Positions 9,030-17,622 are shown, counted from the first letter of the stretch. The stretch is DNA of 43,024 nt from Desulfurococcaceae archaeon (GCA_020833225.1 JAJHQS010000009.1:1-43024); one strand, 5' to 3'. Notes: generated by a model from the letters alone, not told the origin. Translations and numbers: made by a program.

Positions 9030-10373
9030 TTGAGTAATTTACTTGTTAAAAACGGAAATATAGTGCTTTCTACTGGTATCTACAAGTGGGACATTAAAGT
9101 GCTTAATGGCATTGTTGTAGAGATCGGTAGAGGTATTAGTCCTAGTGGTGTTGAAGAAGTTATTGATGCATCTAATTGTTATGTCTTGCCCGGGGTTGTA
9201 GACGAACACGTGCACATGAGAGAGCCTGGATTAGAATACAAAGACGATTTTGAACACGGCAGTAAGGCAGCTATTAAGGGTGGTGTTACAACAGTCATAG
9301 AACATCCTAATACTCTACCTCCAGTAGAAGACTCTAAAAAACTTTTAACTAAGGCTAAACTACTTGAGAGTAAAGCTTATGTAGACTTCGCTCTCTTGGG
9401 AGTACTTCACGATGCTAATATATTTGAATTCGAAGACATGATTGAAGCTGGGGCCGTTGGCTTTAAGGTGTTTATGGGTCCAACTACAGGTAATATCCCA
9501 CCTCCAAGTGAAAGTACTCTATATGAGATTATGGAGAAGTCTGCTAAGAAGAATGTTAGAGTTATGTTTCATGCTGAAGACTACAAGCTTGTAGAATATT
9601 TTACAGAGAGGATTAAGAAAACCGGTAGAATTGATCCGGAGCTACATACTGAGGCAAGGCCACCACTTGTAGAAGTACATAGTATTTTGAAAATAGCCTC
9701 AATAACGAAATATGCTGGTGGACACGCACACATAGTTCATGTCTCATCACTTGACGCCATAGAGGCCATTAAGCTAGCTAGAGAATGGGGTGTCGATATT
9801 ACAGCTGAGACATGTCCACACTACTTCCTATTAGATATTAATGACTATAAGCGCTATAAAGCATTAATTAAGGTTAATCCACCAATTCGTGGAGGTATAC
9901 ATAGAGAAGCGCTATTAAAAGCCATTGTCTCAGGCTTTTTTGAGACCATAGGATCAGATCATGCGCCCCATACACCAGAAGAAAAGAGCAAATCTATCTG
10001 GGAAGCTGCAGCTGGTTTTCCAGGTGTACAGACATTATTACCATTAATGCTGGATCTAGCGTTTCGCGGAGTGCTACCGCTAACACATATACCAAGATTA
10101 CTAGCTGAAAACCCAGCAAAACTATTTAACTTGTGGCCTTACAAGGGAACTATAATGCCTGGTTCAAGTGGAGATTTAGTAATAATAGATCCAGATAGTT
10201 ATACTGAAGTTACAAGTGAGTGGTTAGAGTATAAGTATAAGTTATCGCCATATATAGGACTTAGATTAAAAGGAAGAGTGAGAGATGTTATATTGAGAGG
10301 TCATGTTGTAGTTAAAGATGGGAAATTAACAGGTAGAAAAGTAGGAGTATTTTTAAAGAGGATTTCTCAGTAG
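9030..10373 (+). CDS. pyrC: Cyclic amidohydrolase: dihydroorotase, or allantoinase/hydantoinase-like
   Basis: A 447-aa TIM-barrel amidohydrolase with a binuclear metal site. Visible are HVH (His60, His62), the likely carboxylated Lys146 in GAVGFKVFMG, a HAEDY metal-ligand region, TAETCPHYF, and GSDHAPHTPEEK with the catalytic Asp. TTG start with AGGTGAG upstream. Evidence is mixed. SDHAPH and the convergent pyrB nearby favour dihydroorotase (carbamoyl-aspartate to dihydroorotate, pyrimidine synthesis). The ETCPHYF motif and the FKVFMG lysine are also usual in allantoinases and hydantoinases, and the divergent neighbours are molybdenum hydroxylases of the purine-oxidising superfamily. No other ureide-pathway gene is in view, so the pyrimidine role is favoured but not settled. 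Confidence 0.75.
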   Translation: MSNLLVKNGNIVLSTGIYKWDIKVLNGIVVEIGRGISPSGVEEVIDASNCYVLPGVVDEHVHMREPGLEYKDDFEHGSKAAIKGGVTTVIEHPNTLPPVEDSKKLLTKAKLLESKAYVDFALLGVLHDANIFEFEDMIEAGAVGFKVFMGPTTGNIPPPSESTLYEIMEKSAKKNVRVMFHAEDYKLVEYFTERIKKTGRIDPELHTEARPPLVEVHSILKIASITKYAGGHAHIVHVSSLDAIEAIKLAREWGVDITAETCPHYFLLDINDYKRYKALIKVNPPIRGGIHREALLKAIVSGFFETIGSDHAPHTPEEKSKSIWEAAAGFPGVQTLLPLMLDLAFRGVLPLTHIPRLLAENPAKLFNLWPYKGTIMPGSSGDLVIIDPDSYTEVTSEWLEYKYKLSPYIGLRLKGRVRDVILRGHVVVKDGKLTGRKVGVFLKRISQ

Positions 10374-10410
10374 CAACTATTAGTATAATAATAGAAGTGA
10401 TATACGTGTG

Positions 10411-10418
10411 TTTAAAAG
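10411..10418 (+). promoter_or_regulatory. TATA-like box upstream of the C/D sRNA candidate
   Basis: TTTAAAAG lies about 40 bases before the sRNA's first stem base; a start near 10441 would give a short 5' extension. It lies downstream of the amidohydrolase stop, so the sRNA could have its own promoter. Weak evidence. Confidence 0.35.
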
Positions 10419-10453
10419 ATGTTTTTGAATATTTACATCATGGGCTCACAGCC

Positions 10454-10513
10454 TAGTGTGATGAAGACCTTTGGGTCTGAGTCATGAAGATGTGTCGCGG
10501 AGTGCTGAAACTA
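10454..10513 (+). ncRNA. Box C/D sRNA candidate (2'-O-methylation guide)
   Basis: In order: box C GTGATGA (10458-10464), a 12-nt guide, box D' CTGA (10477-10480), box C' TCATGA (10482-10487), a 17-nt guide region, and box D CTGA (10505-10508). The ends pair as TAGT (10454-10457) with ACTA (10510-10513), the short terminal stem expected to form the kink-turn bound by L7Ae. All boxes are in the right order and strand in a gap between convergent genes. C' has one deviation and the D'-C' spacer is very short. By the D+5 rule the guides would target the nucleotides pairing with T10472 and G10500. The 3' end overlaps the pyrB stop codon on the other strand. Targets not identified. Confidence 0.75.
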
Positions 10514-11434
10514 TACGCCTAGAATTGTCCTTATAAGCGCCATTCTAATGTAGAGGCCGTTCTTAGCTTGTTCAAAGTATAATGCTTGTGGCAATATATC
10601 CACATCTGGTGTTAACTCCCAAACTCTTGGTAATGGGTGTAGTATTATCGGTATTTTCTTAAATTTCTTAAGGTAGTCATATGTTATCATGTAGCTACCT
10701 TTAAGCCTCTCATACTCTTCTAAACTCATTCTCTCCTTTTGAAGTCTAGTTACATAGAGAACATCTAGTCTTTCTAAAATGTCCTCTGGCTTCTCATAGA
10801 ACTCGTAATGTATTCTCCTCTGGTCTAATGTTTTTAAAACTTCTTCTCTAGGTTTTAGTTCACGTGGTGAAATGAAATATATTGATATGTCTCGGAAATT
10901 TGACAGGGTATAAGAGAGACTTGAAATAGTTCTACTATACTTTAAATCGCCCATTAAGCCAACTACTAATCCGTCAATATGACCAAAAAATCTCCACATC
11001 GTATATACGTCGAGGAGTGCTTGTGTCGGATGTTCATTGTATCCGTCACCTGCATTTATCACTGGCGTCTTACATATTTGTGCGGCTTTAGCGGCGAAAC
11101 CAGGCTCTTTATGTCTCACAACAATAATGTCTGGTTCATAGCTATCAACTGTTCTAAGAGTATCCTCGGGGCTTTCACCTTTAGCCATACTAGTAACTTC
11201 TTCGGGTCCAAGATCTATAATTGCTCCTCCAAGTTTAATCATGGCGAATTGAAAACTCAGCCTAGTCCTAGTGCTTGGTTCAAAGAACGCTGTAAACATA
11301 ACTTTACCTTTAGCCACATTTAATCTATTACCTCTCTCATAAATACATCTAATTTCCTCAGCGTAATTAATAAGTCTCTCTATGTCACTCCTAGTAAACT
11401 GTAGTGCAGAGATTATATCTGCACCTTTATACAC
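10511..11434 (-). CDS. pyrB: Aspartate carbamoyltransferase catalytic subunit
   Basis: Joins carbamoyl phosphate and aspartate, the first committed step of pyrimidine synthesis. Diagnostic motifs: FFEPSTRTRLSF (carbamoyl-phosphate loop), HPTQALLDVYT, GDLKYSRT, YVTRLQKER (aspartate side) and HPLPRV. GTG 11434 is chosen because AGGTG lies 5 nt upstream and the resulting MYKGADIIS matches the usual N-terminus of archaeal PyrB; a GTG six codons earlier overlaps that ribosome site. A TATA box (CTTATATA, 11474-11467) sits at the right distance. HPLPRV is followed by W where most relatives have D (PRVDEI). No pyrI (regulatory subunit) is adjacent, so regulation may differ or the gene lies elsewhere. 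Confidence 0.93.
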   Translation of the reverse strand: MYKGADIISALQFTRSDIERLINYAEEIRCIYERGNRLNVAKGKVMFTAFFEPSTRTRLSFQFAMIKLGGAIIDLGPEEVTSMAKGESPEDTLRTVDSYEPDIIVVRHKEPGFAAKAAQICKTPVINAGDGYNEHPTQALLDVYTMWRFFGHIDGLVVGLMGDLKYSRTISSLSYTLSNFRDISIYFISPRELKPREEVLKTLDQRRIHYEFYEKPEDILERLDVLYVTRLQKERMSLEEYERLKGSYMITYDYLKKFKKIPIILHPLPRVWELTPDVDILPQALYFEQAKNGLYIRMALIRTILGV

Positions 11435-11466
11435 ATAGACACCTTGAAGCACTATACGCTATAGGG

Positions 11467-11474
11467 TATATAAG
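11467..11474 (-). promoter_or_regulatory. TATA box of pyrB
   Basis: CTTATATA read on the minus strand, centred about 36 bases before the preferred GTG start, predicting a leader of about 12 bases that just holds the AGGTG ribosome site. Confidence 0.5.
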
Positions 11475-11591
11475 AGCTTTTTCGCGAAGCACTTAGGCTA
11501 AAAACTCTAAATTGCAGAGAAATTTTAAGTTTTATTCTGGATAAATATCCCTAAGTAAATATCAAGAAGACGCTATTTTAAGGGTATTAAT

Positions 11592-12092
11592 TTGACTATT
11601 AAAACCTCGAGTAAAAAGCATAAGACGGGAGTAAGGTTCAGGGAGGAGTCTAAGAATAAGAGGTATTGGATAATCATATTAGTAATTGTACTAGTTATAT
11701 GTGTAATAATAATGCATTATTTCATAACACGACAATCGGGAGAAAAGGGGTCTTCATTGTGGGAAATAAGTACTTGGGCTGAGGAAGGCAAGATCATCAT
11801 TATTGGTTCACCTACTCTTGATTGTTTTACTGAGCCATGTCGACTAGAGTTCACAGTGAGGAATAACAGCAGTGAAGTAATAGTTATTCATGGTGTTGTA
11901 TTATATTTTCTAGTTAATGGAGATCTGCGACGTGTAGATGTAGTGATAAATGAGACTTTAAATCCTGGTGAAATCAAAAGCTTTATGAGCGCTGTTGAAG
12001 GAGTAGATCTATCTATGACTACTAATATTCAGATCGGAGAGCTTATAACTTCAATTGGTAAAGTAAGATTAGAATTTAAAATACCTGTTTAA
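11592..12092 (+). CDS. Hypothetical protein with one N-terminal membrane anchor
   Basis: A 166-aa protein with a basic, lysine-rich N-terminus, one transmembrane helix (about residues 25-46, WIIILVIVLVICVIIMHYF) and an extracytoplasmic domain of about 120 residues rich in beta-strand propensity. The domain has two cysteines (LDCFTEPCRLEFTV) that could form a disulfide, and the pattern resembles an immunoglobulin-like or cell-surface beta sandwich. I do not recognise the family. TTG start. The gene stands alone between pyrB (divergent) and the MATE exporter, whose end it overlaps by 4 bases in convergent orientation. Confidence 0.7.
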   Translation: MTIKTSSKKHKTGVRFREESKNKRYWIIILVIVLVICVIIMHYFITRQSGEKGSSLWEISTWAEEGKIIIIGSPTLDCFTEPCRLEFTVRNNSSEVIVIHGVVLYFLVNGDLRRVDVVINETLNPGEIKSFMSAVEGVDLSMTTNIQIGELITSIGKVRLEFKIPV

Positions 12093-13507
12093 CTACGTAG
12101 TATAGCACGCTCTACTACTTGAACACGCATTTTTACTATGGGTTTAGTCCACGTACCTCTTAGAGCCCAAGGTATTATTGCTAAACCCGCAATTAGATTA
12201 CTCAAGGCCATGGCAATCCACAATCCGAGAGTCTTCATATCGAGTATAAAAGCTAAGAGATAACCTAGTCCTATTCTAAGAATCCATAATCTCAAAATTC
12301 CTATGATTGTTGGATAGAGTGTGTGACCAGAACCTCTACCAATAGATATACCGATAAAGAACACGGCGAAGAATGCTAATGTTGGTGTAAAGGTTACAAC
12401 AAAAAGATCAGCCTCCTGCGCGATCTCTGGTACACTGGTGAACACGCTTATAAACCACCCTCTAGTAGCAAGTACTAGTAGTGTTCCAAGCATTGTGGAT
12501 ATTCCGATGTAAAGCATAGATTTAGTAGCTACACTTCGGGCTCTTTTTTCAAGCCCTGCTCCAATGGCTTGACCAATCATAGTTGATATTGCAAATGTAA
12601 ATCCCCATAAAACAGTGTCAGCGAGGTCCATGAGCAGAAAACCAATTGCCGCTGCGGCAGCTACATAGGCGCCAAAAGCATTTATAAGTCTATTCTGAAA
12701 CATAAAGGCCAAACTATTACTCATCATCATTAACATAACAGGTATACCGGCTCTAGTTGTTGTTTTAAACCACTCCCTATCTATATTTAATGTAAAGTGT
12801 GGTGTTATGTAGCAGTATTTTTTACGGAGTATTGTTAATAGTATTAGAAAGCCTATAAGCCTAGATAACACTGTTGCAAGTGCTGCGCCAGTAACACCGG
12901 TGGTAGGTATTACCTTTACTCCATTGATCTCAACGCCAAAGATGAAAATAGGGTCTAAAATAACGTTCATTGCACTAGAAATTACGCCTATTTTTGAAGG
13001 AGTTTTTGTGTCACCAATAGCCTGAAAGATAGTATTATAACTAGTTGTGAATGCTGCTAGTAGTAAATCTAATGATATAATGCCAGAATAGTTCATTACA
13101 TAATCATATAATTCAGGTGGTGTTGCAATAACATATGTGAATACTAGTGGCCTAGTGATATAAAAGATGAATACTGCTAAGCTATTAATAAGTAACATAG
13201 TTGATATAAAATATGAAACAACTCTCTTAGTACTCTCATAGTCTCGTGCACCTACATATTGGCTTATAATAGCCATATTTGCAGCAGCTACTCCTTGTGC
13301 TATGGCATTTATAAACATGAAAAAAGGCCATACTTGTCTAGGCGTAGCATAAGCTACACTACTATATCTACTAAGCCAAAAAGCATCAGCAATATTGTAA
13401 GATATATTTACAAGTTGAACCATCATTAATGGCACTCCAAGCTGGAGAAGTGTTCTACCTATTGGACCATTTAACACCATCTCTCTGTATTTACTTATAG
13501 ACTCCAC
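12089..13507 (-). CDS. MATE-family multidrug/cation exporter (NorM/DinF type)
   Basis: A 472-aa integral membrane protein with about twelve hydrophobic segments in two similar halves, each opening with the family pattern: GPIGRTLLQLGVPLMM at the start and TRAGIPVMLMMMSN in the middle. Internal motifs QAIGDTKTP and TGVTGAALATVLSR are typical of MATE antiporters, which expel drugs or metabolites in exchange for Na+ or H+. GTG start with GTGAT just upstream. The substrate cannot be told from sequence. It overlaps the convergent neighbour by 4 bases, and no regulator is adjacent. Confidence 0.93.
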   Translation of the reverse strand: MESISKYREMVLNGPIGRTLLQLGVPLMMVQLVNISYNIADAFWLSRYSSVAYATPRQVWPFFMFINAIAQGVAAANMAIISQYVGARDYESTKRVVSYFISTMLLINSLAVFIFYITRPLVFTYVIATPPELYDYVMNYSGIISLDLLLAAFTTSYNTIFQAIGDTKTPSKIGVISSAMNVILDPIFIFGVEINGVKVIPTTGVTGAALATVLSRLIGFLILLTILRKKYCYITPHFTLNIDREWFKTTTRAGIPVMLMMMSNSLAFMFQNRLINAFGAYVAAAAAIGFLLMDLADTVLWGFTFAISTMIGQAIGAGLEKRARSVATKSMLYIGISTMLGTLLVLATRGWFISVFTSVPEIAQEADLFVVTFTPTLAFFAVFFIGISIGRGSGHTLYPTIIGILRLWILRIGLGYLLAFILDMKTLGLWIAMALSNLIAGLAIIPWALRGTWTKPIVKMRVQVVERAILRS

Positions 13508-13676
13508 ACAACATCACTTTGTAACCAAAGTCATACACAAAAAGACTGGAGAAATAAATGTTTAATACTAAAAGCCTTACCTCTACAAGTAGAGAGGAGT
13601 CTGTATGGTTTCTACTTCACCTCGTAATTCTAGTTTTTAATTTTTCATGGAATACGGCTTTTTAATAGTTTATAAA

Positions 13677-14177
13677 TTAAAGTAAAAATATGTGTTTTAA
13701 AACTCCTATACCTAAGAAGACTGTAAATGTGACTATGATTGTAGCTATAAGAACCCCCAATTCTATTGCGAGAATAGCTTTCTTCCTGTTGAATCCGAGA
13801 ACATATGCAACTAGTGTTCCAGTCCATGCACCTGTAGCTGGAAATGGTATAGCTACGAATACTACTAATGCAGCATAGCCTTTACCACTAATATTTCTCG
13901 TTTTACGTCTACTATATTCTAGTATGAGGAGATATATTTTCTTAATAATGTTTGGCGTGTATTTAGACTTAAAAGCTGTATCTAAGAGATCTAGTAATTT
14001 ATATGCAATAAAAGGCACTAAGAGATTGCCGAGGAGACTAGTTACTAGTCCTTGAATTGCACTATACATGTCATTTGAAGTGGCAAATACATAGAGAACA
14101 CCACCTCTAATTTCACTAACTGGTAAAATACCAAGTACAAATGCTATTAGTAGATTTGTAGTCAAAGCATACACCAT
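13677..14177 (-). CDS. Small multidrug-export/DedA-like membrane protein (COG2426 type)
   Basis: An integral membrane protein of about 166 aa with four to five hydrophobic segments. The signatures LPVSEIRGGVLYVFA near the start, LGNLLVPF, and FVAIPFPATGAWTGTLVAYVLG match the COG2426 (putative small multi-drug export) family. Function of the family is not established. ATG 14177 is preferred: it begins directly before the first membrane segment and a TATA-like ATTATAATTA lies about 26 bases upstream, consistent with a leaderless message. The frame is open to an ATG at 14225. Divergent from the HD-domain gene, sharing a very short promoter region. Confidence 0.8.
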   Translation of the reverse strand: MVYALTTNLLIAFVLGILPVSEIRGGVLYVFATSNDMYSAIQGLVTSLLGNLLVPFIAYKLLDLLDTAFKSKYTPNIIKKIYLLILEYSRRKTRNISGKGYAALVVFVAIPFPATGAWTGTLVAYVLGFNRKKAILAIELGVLIATIIVTFTVFLGIGVLKHIFLL

Positions 14178-14194
14178 GAAATTTATAGTGACGT

Positions 14195-14207
14195 AATTAT
14201 AATATTC
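14195..14207. promoter_or_regulatory. Shared divergent AT-rich promoter
   Basis: AATTATAATATTC lies between the COG2426 and HD-domain genes and can serve as TATA element in both directions, about 26 bases from the preferred minus-strand ATG and about 40 from the plus-strand GTG. Inferred from spacing only. Confidence 0.4.
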
Positions 14208-14242
14208 AATTAGAATTAAAAACATTGTGTGGGGTGTTGTGT

Positions 14243-15025
14243 GTGGTTATTGTTAACGCTAAGTTATTGGAGGCGATTTTACCTAGTAATGAACTCCTAT
14301 TTAAAGCTTACAGGCTTATAGCAAGTGATTTTGAGGTTCAAACACTCTGGTATATGTCCAATATCATGGCTGTAAATAGACTTAAATACAACGATCACGG
14401 CCCGGTACACGCTCACATAGTAGCTGGCACAGCACTTTACCTTTACCAGCTGCTGAGAAGCAGAGGCGTTGAATCTACATTGATGAGAGATGGTGTTGTA
14501 GAGAATGAAGCGTATACATGGCTTATTCCACTTCTCGGGGGTCTACTACACGATATTGGTAATAGCGTTCATAGACACATGCATGAAGCTACTGGAGCAT
14601 TACTGGCAAAACCCATTATTGATAGAGTTCTAGAGAAGCTTATTGAAGAGCCTGCTATACGTATTAGAATTAGACAAGAAATAATGCATTCAATACACTG
14701 TACAAGTTACGATGTAGAATGCCTCACAATTGAAGCTGGGTGTGTTAAAGTTGCTGATGGATTAGATATGGCTGAAGGACGTGCACGAGTACCCTATAAG
14801 CTAGGGGGTGTCACAATACACAGCGTCTCAGCCCTAAGTATCAAGAAAGTTGAGATCATACCCTCTGATAAGAAGCCTATACGTGTAAATGTCTACATGT
14901 CTGAGAGAGCAGGTATTTTCCAAGTCGATGAAGTGCTTATGCCAAAACTAAATACTACGCCACTTAGAACTCTGTTAGAAATCTATATACTAGTTGAAAA
15001 TAACGTTTTAAAACATTACCCATGA
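14243..15025 (+). CDS. HD-domain metal-dependent phosphohydrolase, archaeal
   Basis: Protein of about 260 aa with an HD fold: a His near NDHGPVHAHIVAG, the HD pair in LLGGLLHDIGNSVHRHMHEA, a further His in IMHSIHCTSYD and the distal Asp in VADGLDMAEGRAR. HD proteins hydrolyse phosphomonoesters or phosphodiesters, including nucleotides and cyclic nucleotides. The substrate of this archaeal group is not known to me. GTG 14243 is chosen because GGGGTG lies 6 nt upstream; the frame is open to a TTG at 14225 that would overlap the neighbour's 5' region. It stands alone, divergent from the COG2426 gene. Confidence 0.85.
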   Translation: MVIVNAKLLEAILPSNELLFKAYRLIASDFEVQTLWYMSNIMAVNRLKYNDHGPVHAHIVAGTALYLYQLLRSRGVESTLMRDGVVENEAYTWLIPLLGGLLHDIGNSVHRHMHEATGALLAKPIIDRVLEKLIEEPAIRIRIRQEIMHSIHCTSYDVECLTIEAGCVKVADGLDMAEGRARVPYKLGGVTIHSVSALSIKKVEIIPSDKKPIRVNVYMSERAGIFQVDEVLMPKLNTTPLRTLLEIYILVENNVLKHYP

Positions 15026-15036
15026 GAACCTGTGAG

Positions 15037-15882
15037 TTAAAATGCAATAAGAGGTGTTGATGACTCAGCTATAACTCTAAGTGATCTCTGAACTCTTAAC
15101 TTAATATTAACATTCTCTACGCCAAAAATACTAGGAAACTCTTTGACAAGTTCTTCTAATCCTTCAAAATCACCACCATTTATATACCCAATAAAGATTT
15201 TCTTTACAACAGGATAATTCATTAATTTCTCCATAGCGCCAGGTTTACTGATCTCTATTAGCGGCATACAAGGCTTTTTGCCATAACAAACTTCTGCTTG
15301 AGCTTTAACTTTTCCCGTGGTTGATTCAACCATATAATGAACCCACTCTAACCTAGTCTTAATACGCCCACCCCCAATATTTAAAAAGCTTCTTGCAAAA
15401 CCCTCATTATATACTACTTCAAGCCACCTATTTACATGTAGATTCTCCGTGTTTAGACAAGAGATGACGATGTCTTTGTACACCCCTTCTAAGATCTTGA
15501 CAGCAGGCATTATTACACTCATAGTAGAACCTAATTTAACAATAGTAGGTGGTTGTATACAGAGATCTTTTAGTGAAATATTTAATACGCTTGTAATCTC
15601 TTTACTACGCCATTTCACATTACTATAGACAGCTCCAATAGGGCTTACTGTTTTTGTGTATGTCATAGTTCCTTTAGCAACAGTTGTGTACTCGGGAAGC
15701 TCAATTTTATCATTAATCATCTTAATCTTAGTAGAAAAATCTGAGAGAGTGCTCTGTACTTTAACACCTCTCCTAGAGAGTTTTCGTGTTAAAATATATG
15801 AAAGAATAATAAACACAAGTAAAATTGTTTGCATTATTAATGATATGAACTCTGTAGGGAACTCAATACCATGTATCAACAT
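15037..15882 (-). CDS. Hypothetical membrane-anchored protein
   Basis: About 281 aa, starting with a hydrophobic helix (FISLIMQTILLVFIILSYIL) that should anchor it in the membrane, followed by a short basic segment and a soluble domain of about 230 residues that I do not recognise. Two cysteines lie in a compact loop (VCYGKKPC) and one in a KDLCIQPPTIV stretch. ATG 15882 (MLIHGIEFPTEF) is favoured because it places the membrane segment close to the N-terminus; GTG 15924 and ATG 15906 are in frame and possible. The gene ends 11 bases past the convergent HD-domain gene and is followed upstream by the dGTPase-like gene on the same strand after about 85 bases. Confidence 0.7.
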   Translation of the reverse strand: MLIHGIEFPTEFISLIMQTILLVFIILSYILTRKLSRRGVKVQSTLSDFSTKIKMINDKIELPEYTTVAKGTMTYTKTVSPIGAVYSNVKWRSKEITSVLNISLKDLCIQPPTIVKLGSTMSVIMPAVKILEGVYKDIVISCLNTENLHVNRWLEVVYNEGFARSFLNIGGGRIKTRLEWVHYMVESTTGKVKAQAEVCYGKKPCMPLIEISKPGAMEKLMNYPVVKKIFIGYINGGDFEGLEELVKEFPSIFGVENVNIKLRVQRSLRVIAESSTPLIAF

Positions 15883-15967
15883 TATAAAACCACTTAAAAA
15901 CCTCATTTTTATTTTAAAATTCACAGATCTCTCACTCTCTCCTCACTAATTTATTAAACTCAAAGGC

Positions 15968-17620
15968 CTAGCTTGTTTCAGGTGCTTCACGCCTTTTTCT
16001 CCTAATAGAGCTTTCAATGATGTTCTCCGAGATCTCAATTATTTTATTAAGACTCGATTCATCTAGCTTCTTGTACTTTTCTCTAGTAATATATATAGAT
16101 ATTAGTGCTTCTGGAATGAGACCATATTCTCTAGCGAATTCTTCAAATGTATATGACTGCTTATGTATTATTTTTCCGTCTTTTACTTCAACAACTTCTA
16201 GTGAATTTAATATTTCACCGCCAGCAGTTGGGTACACATCGATCTTGTCAATATATACTTCAATATCTCGTTCAGTTAGACCTTTACTGGAAAGAGTGTT
16301 TGCAACTTCTTCTTTAATTTCAGATTTTATGATTTCTTGTACTCGAGCTCCAATACTACTAAATAGTACTCTTGCTTCATTTAAATCATATGTAAATCTC
16401 TTTACAAGTTTCCAAAGGGGCTTTCTATGGTAGAAGAGGCTTTCAAGCGCTATTTTTGCAAGAACTTTATCTTCGCACTCATAGCTCGAAGACCCTTCTA
16501 CTAATAATTTTTGTAGCTCACTATATAGTGAACTATCTGTTAGCGTCATGTAGTTTATTAGTCCCTCGTGATTTTCAAGCATTTTTTCTAGTACACTTGA
16601 AATTCTAGACTTTATACATGGAAGTAGTATTCCTATAGTCTCTACGAAAGCTACATTTACTGGGTGTAAATAGACGTATTTGTACATTATTTTTCTAGCA
16701 TCTAGCAACCTAGCTATTTCATCGAGAGTTTTGGTTGCAACTGCAATTACTGGCATTGAGTTTTTCTCGATTACGTATGAATTTCTCATTATCCATTCAT
16801 CATTTATTTCTCCAATAGGTACTCCTGTAAAATAGCTATCTCTTTTCAAGTAGTCCATTATATCGCTTGTGTAAATATAGTCTCTCACTATTAGCCTTAC
16901 TATTAACTCTAAGCTACCACGCCCCTCTGAAGTGTAAAACTCGTTACTATTAATTACTCCACGCCGCATAAGGTCGGTGTACTTGATCATTCCTCTAGGC
17001 GGCATAATGCCTTTATCCAGTAATTCTAAAGTAAACTCTGGATCTAGTCTAAGAGAATTCATATTCTCTAATAACGCTTTCTCAATGAGATCTCTTAAAT
17101 AATCCCTATATATAATATAACTGAGTATCTCGTGGTTTCCCACAACATAACCTAGAAAATTCGCGTTACTCAATACGTATTTATCAAAAACATGGCTAAA
17201 TGGTCCATGTCCTATGTCGTGTAGTAGTCCAAGTAGTCTCGTTGCAAATATTAACTCTCTTTGTTTGTTAATAGTGATTTTTCTAACGTCTTCACTAAGA
17301 GCCCCCATGATAGCGACTGATCTGATCACGAATGAGACGTATTTATATGAAGAGTATAGTACCCCAAGTGAATGCGAGAATCGCGTATGTGATGCGCCAG
17401 GATATACAAAATGTGCTGCCTGTAACTGATATATGTATCTCAGTCTTTGTAGTACCCAAGAGTCCATTACAGCGCCTTCAAGCTCTTTAACATAGTCAAT
17501 ATAGCCGTAAATAGGATCTCTTACTTGAGCATTAAATGGCATGAAGAGATATGATATAAACTCCTCTTCACGAGTACCTAACGGTGTAGTAGACACGGGA
17601 GTATACACCTCACTGTGCAC
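15968..17620 (-). CDS. HD-superfamily phosphohydrolase, dGTPase/SAMHD1-like (COG1078)
   Basis: A 550-aa HD protein of the deoxynucleotide triphosphohydrolase-like family. The N-terminus has the recognisable RDPIYGYIDY and LRYIYQLQAAHFVYPGASHTRFSHSLGV (first His), then the HD pair in LLGLLHDIGHGPFSHVFD, with a distal Asp in YTSDIMDYLKRDSYFTGV. Family members cleave dNTPs or related nucleotides, but the archaeal substrate is not established. GTG 17620 has AGGGG 6 nt upstream, inside the end of the preceding zinc-ribbon gene, so the two genes are probably co-translated. The C-terminal 150 residues look like a helical accessory domain. Confidence 0.88.
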   Translation of the reverse strand: MHSEVYTPVSTTPLGTREEEFISYLFMPFNAQVRDPIYGYIDYVKELEGAVMDSWVLQRLRYIYQLQAAHFVYPGASHTRFSHSLGVLYSSYKYVSFVIRSVAIMGALSEDVRKITINKQRELIFATRLLGLLHDIGHGPFSHVFDKYVLSNANFLGYVVGNHEILSYIIYRDYLRDLIEKALLENMNSLRLDPEFTLELLDKGIMPPRGMIKYTDLMRRGVINSNEFYTSEGRGSLELIVRLIVRDYIYTSDIMDYLKRDSYFTGVPIGEINDEWIMRNSYVIEKNSMPVIAVATKTLDEIARLLDARKIMYKYVYLHPVNVAFVETIGILLPCIKSRISSVLEKMLENHEGLINYMTLTDSSLYSELQKLLVEGSSSYECEDKVLAKIALESLFYHRKPLWKLVKRFTYDLNEARVLFSSIGARVQEIIKSEIKEEVANTLSSKGLTERDIEVYIDKIDVYPTAGGEILNSLEVVEVKDGKIIHKQSYTFEEFAREYGLIPEALISIYITREKYKKLDESSLNKIIEISENIIESSIRRKRREAPETS

Positions 17621-17622
17621 AA

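Noticed and set aside
10979-11323. 114-codon frame opposite pyrB
   Set aside because: Lies wholly antisense to a well-supported gene, has cysteine-rich non-protein-like composition and no recognisable family.
15056-15092. Possible second box C/D RNA (TTGATGA ... CTGA) on the plus strand
   Set aside because: No D' or C' boxes, a poor box C and no terminal stem; it lies within the coding end of a minus-strand gene.
16017-16433. 138-codon frame opposite the dGTPase-like gene
   Set aside because: Serine/leucine-rich mirror of the real coding strand with no ribosome site or family match.
17613-17622. Another near match (CTGTGCACAA) to the metal-transporter operator, at the start of the dGTPase-like HD gene
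   Set aside because: Single copy, one base off, and it falls on the GTG start and coding sequence within an operon, so a chance occurrence is more likely than an operator.
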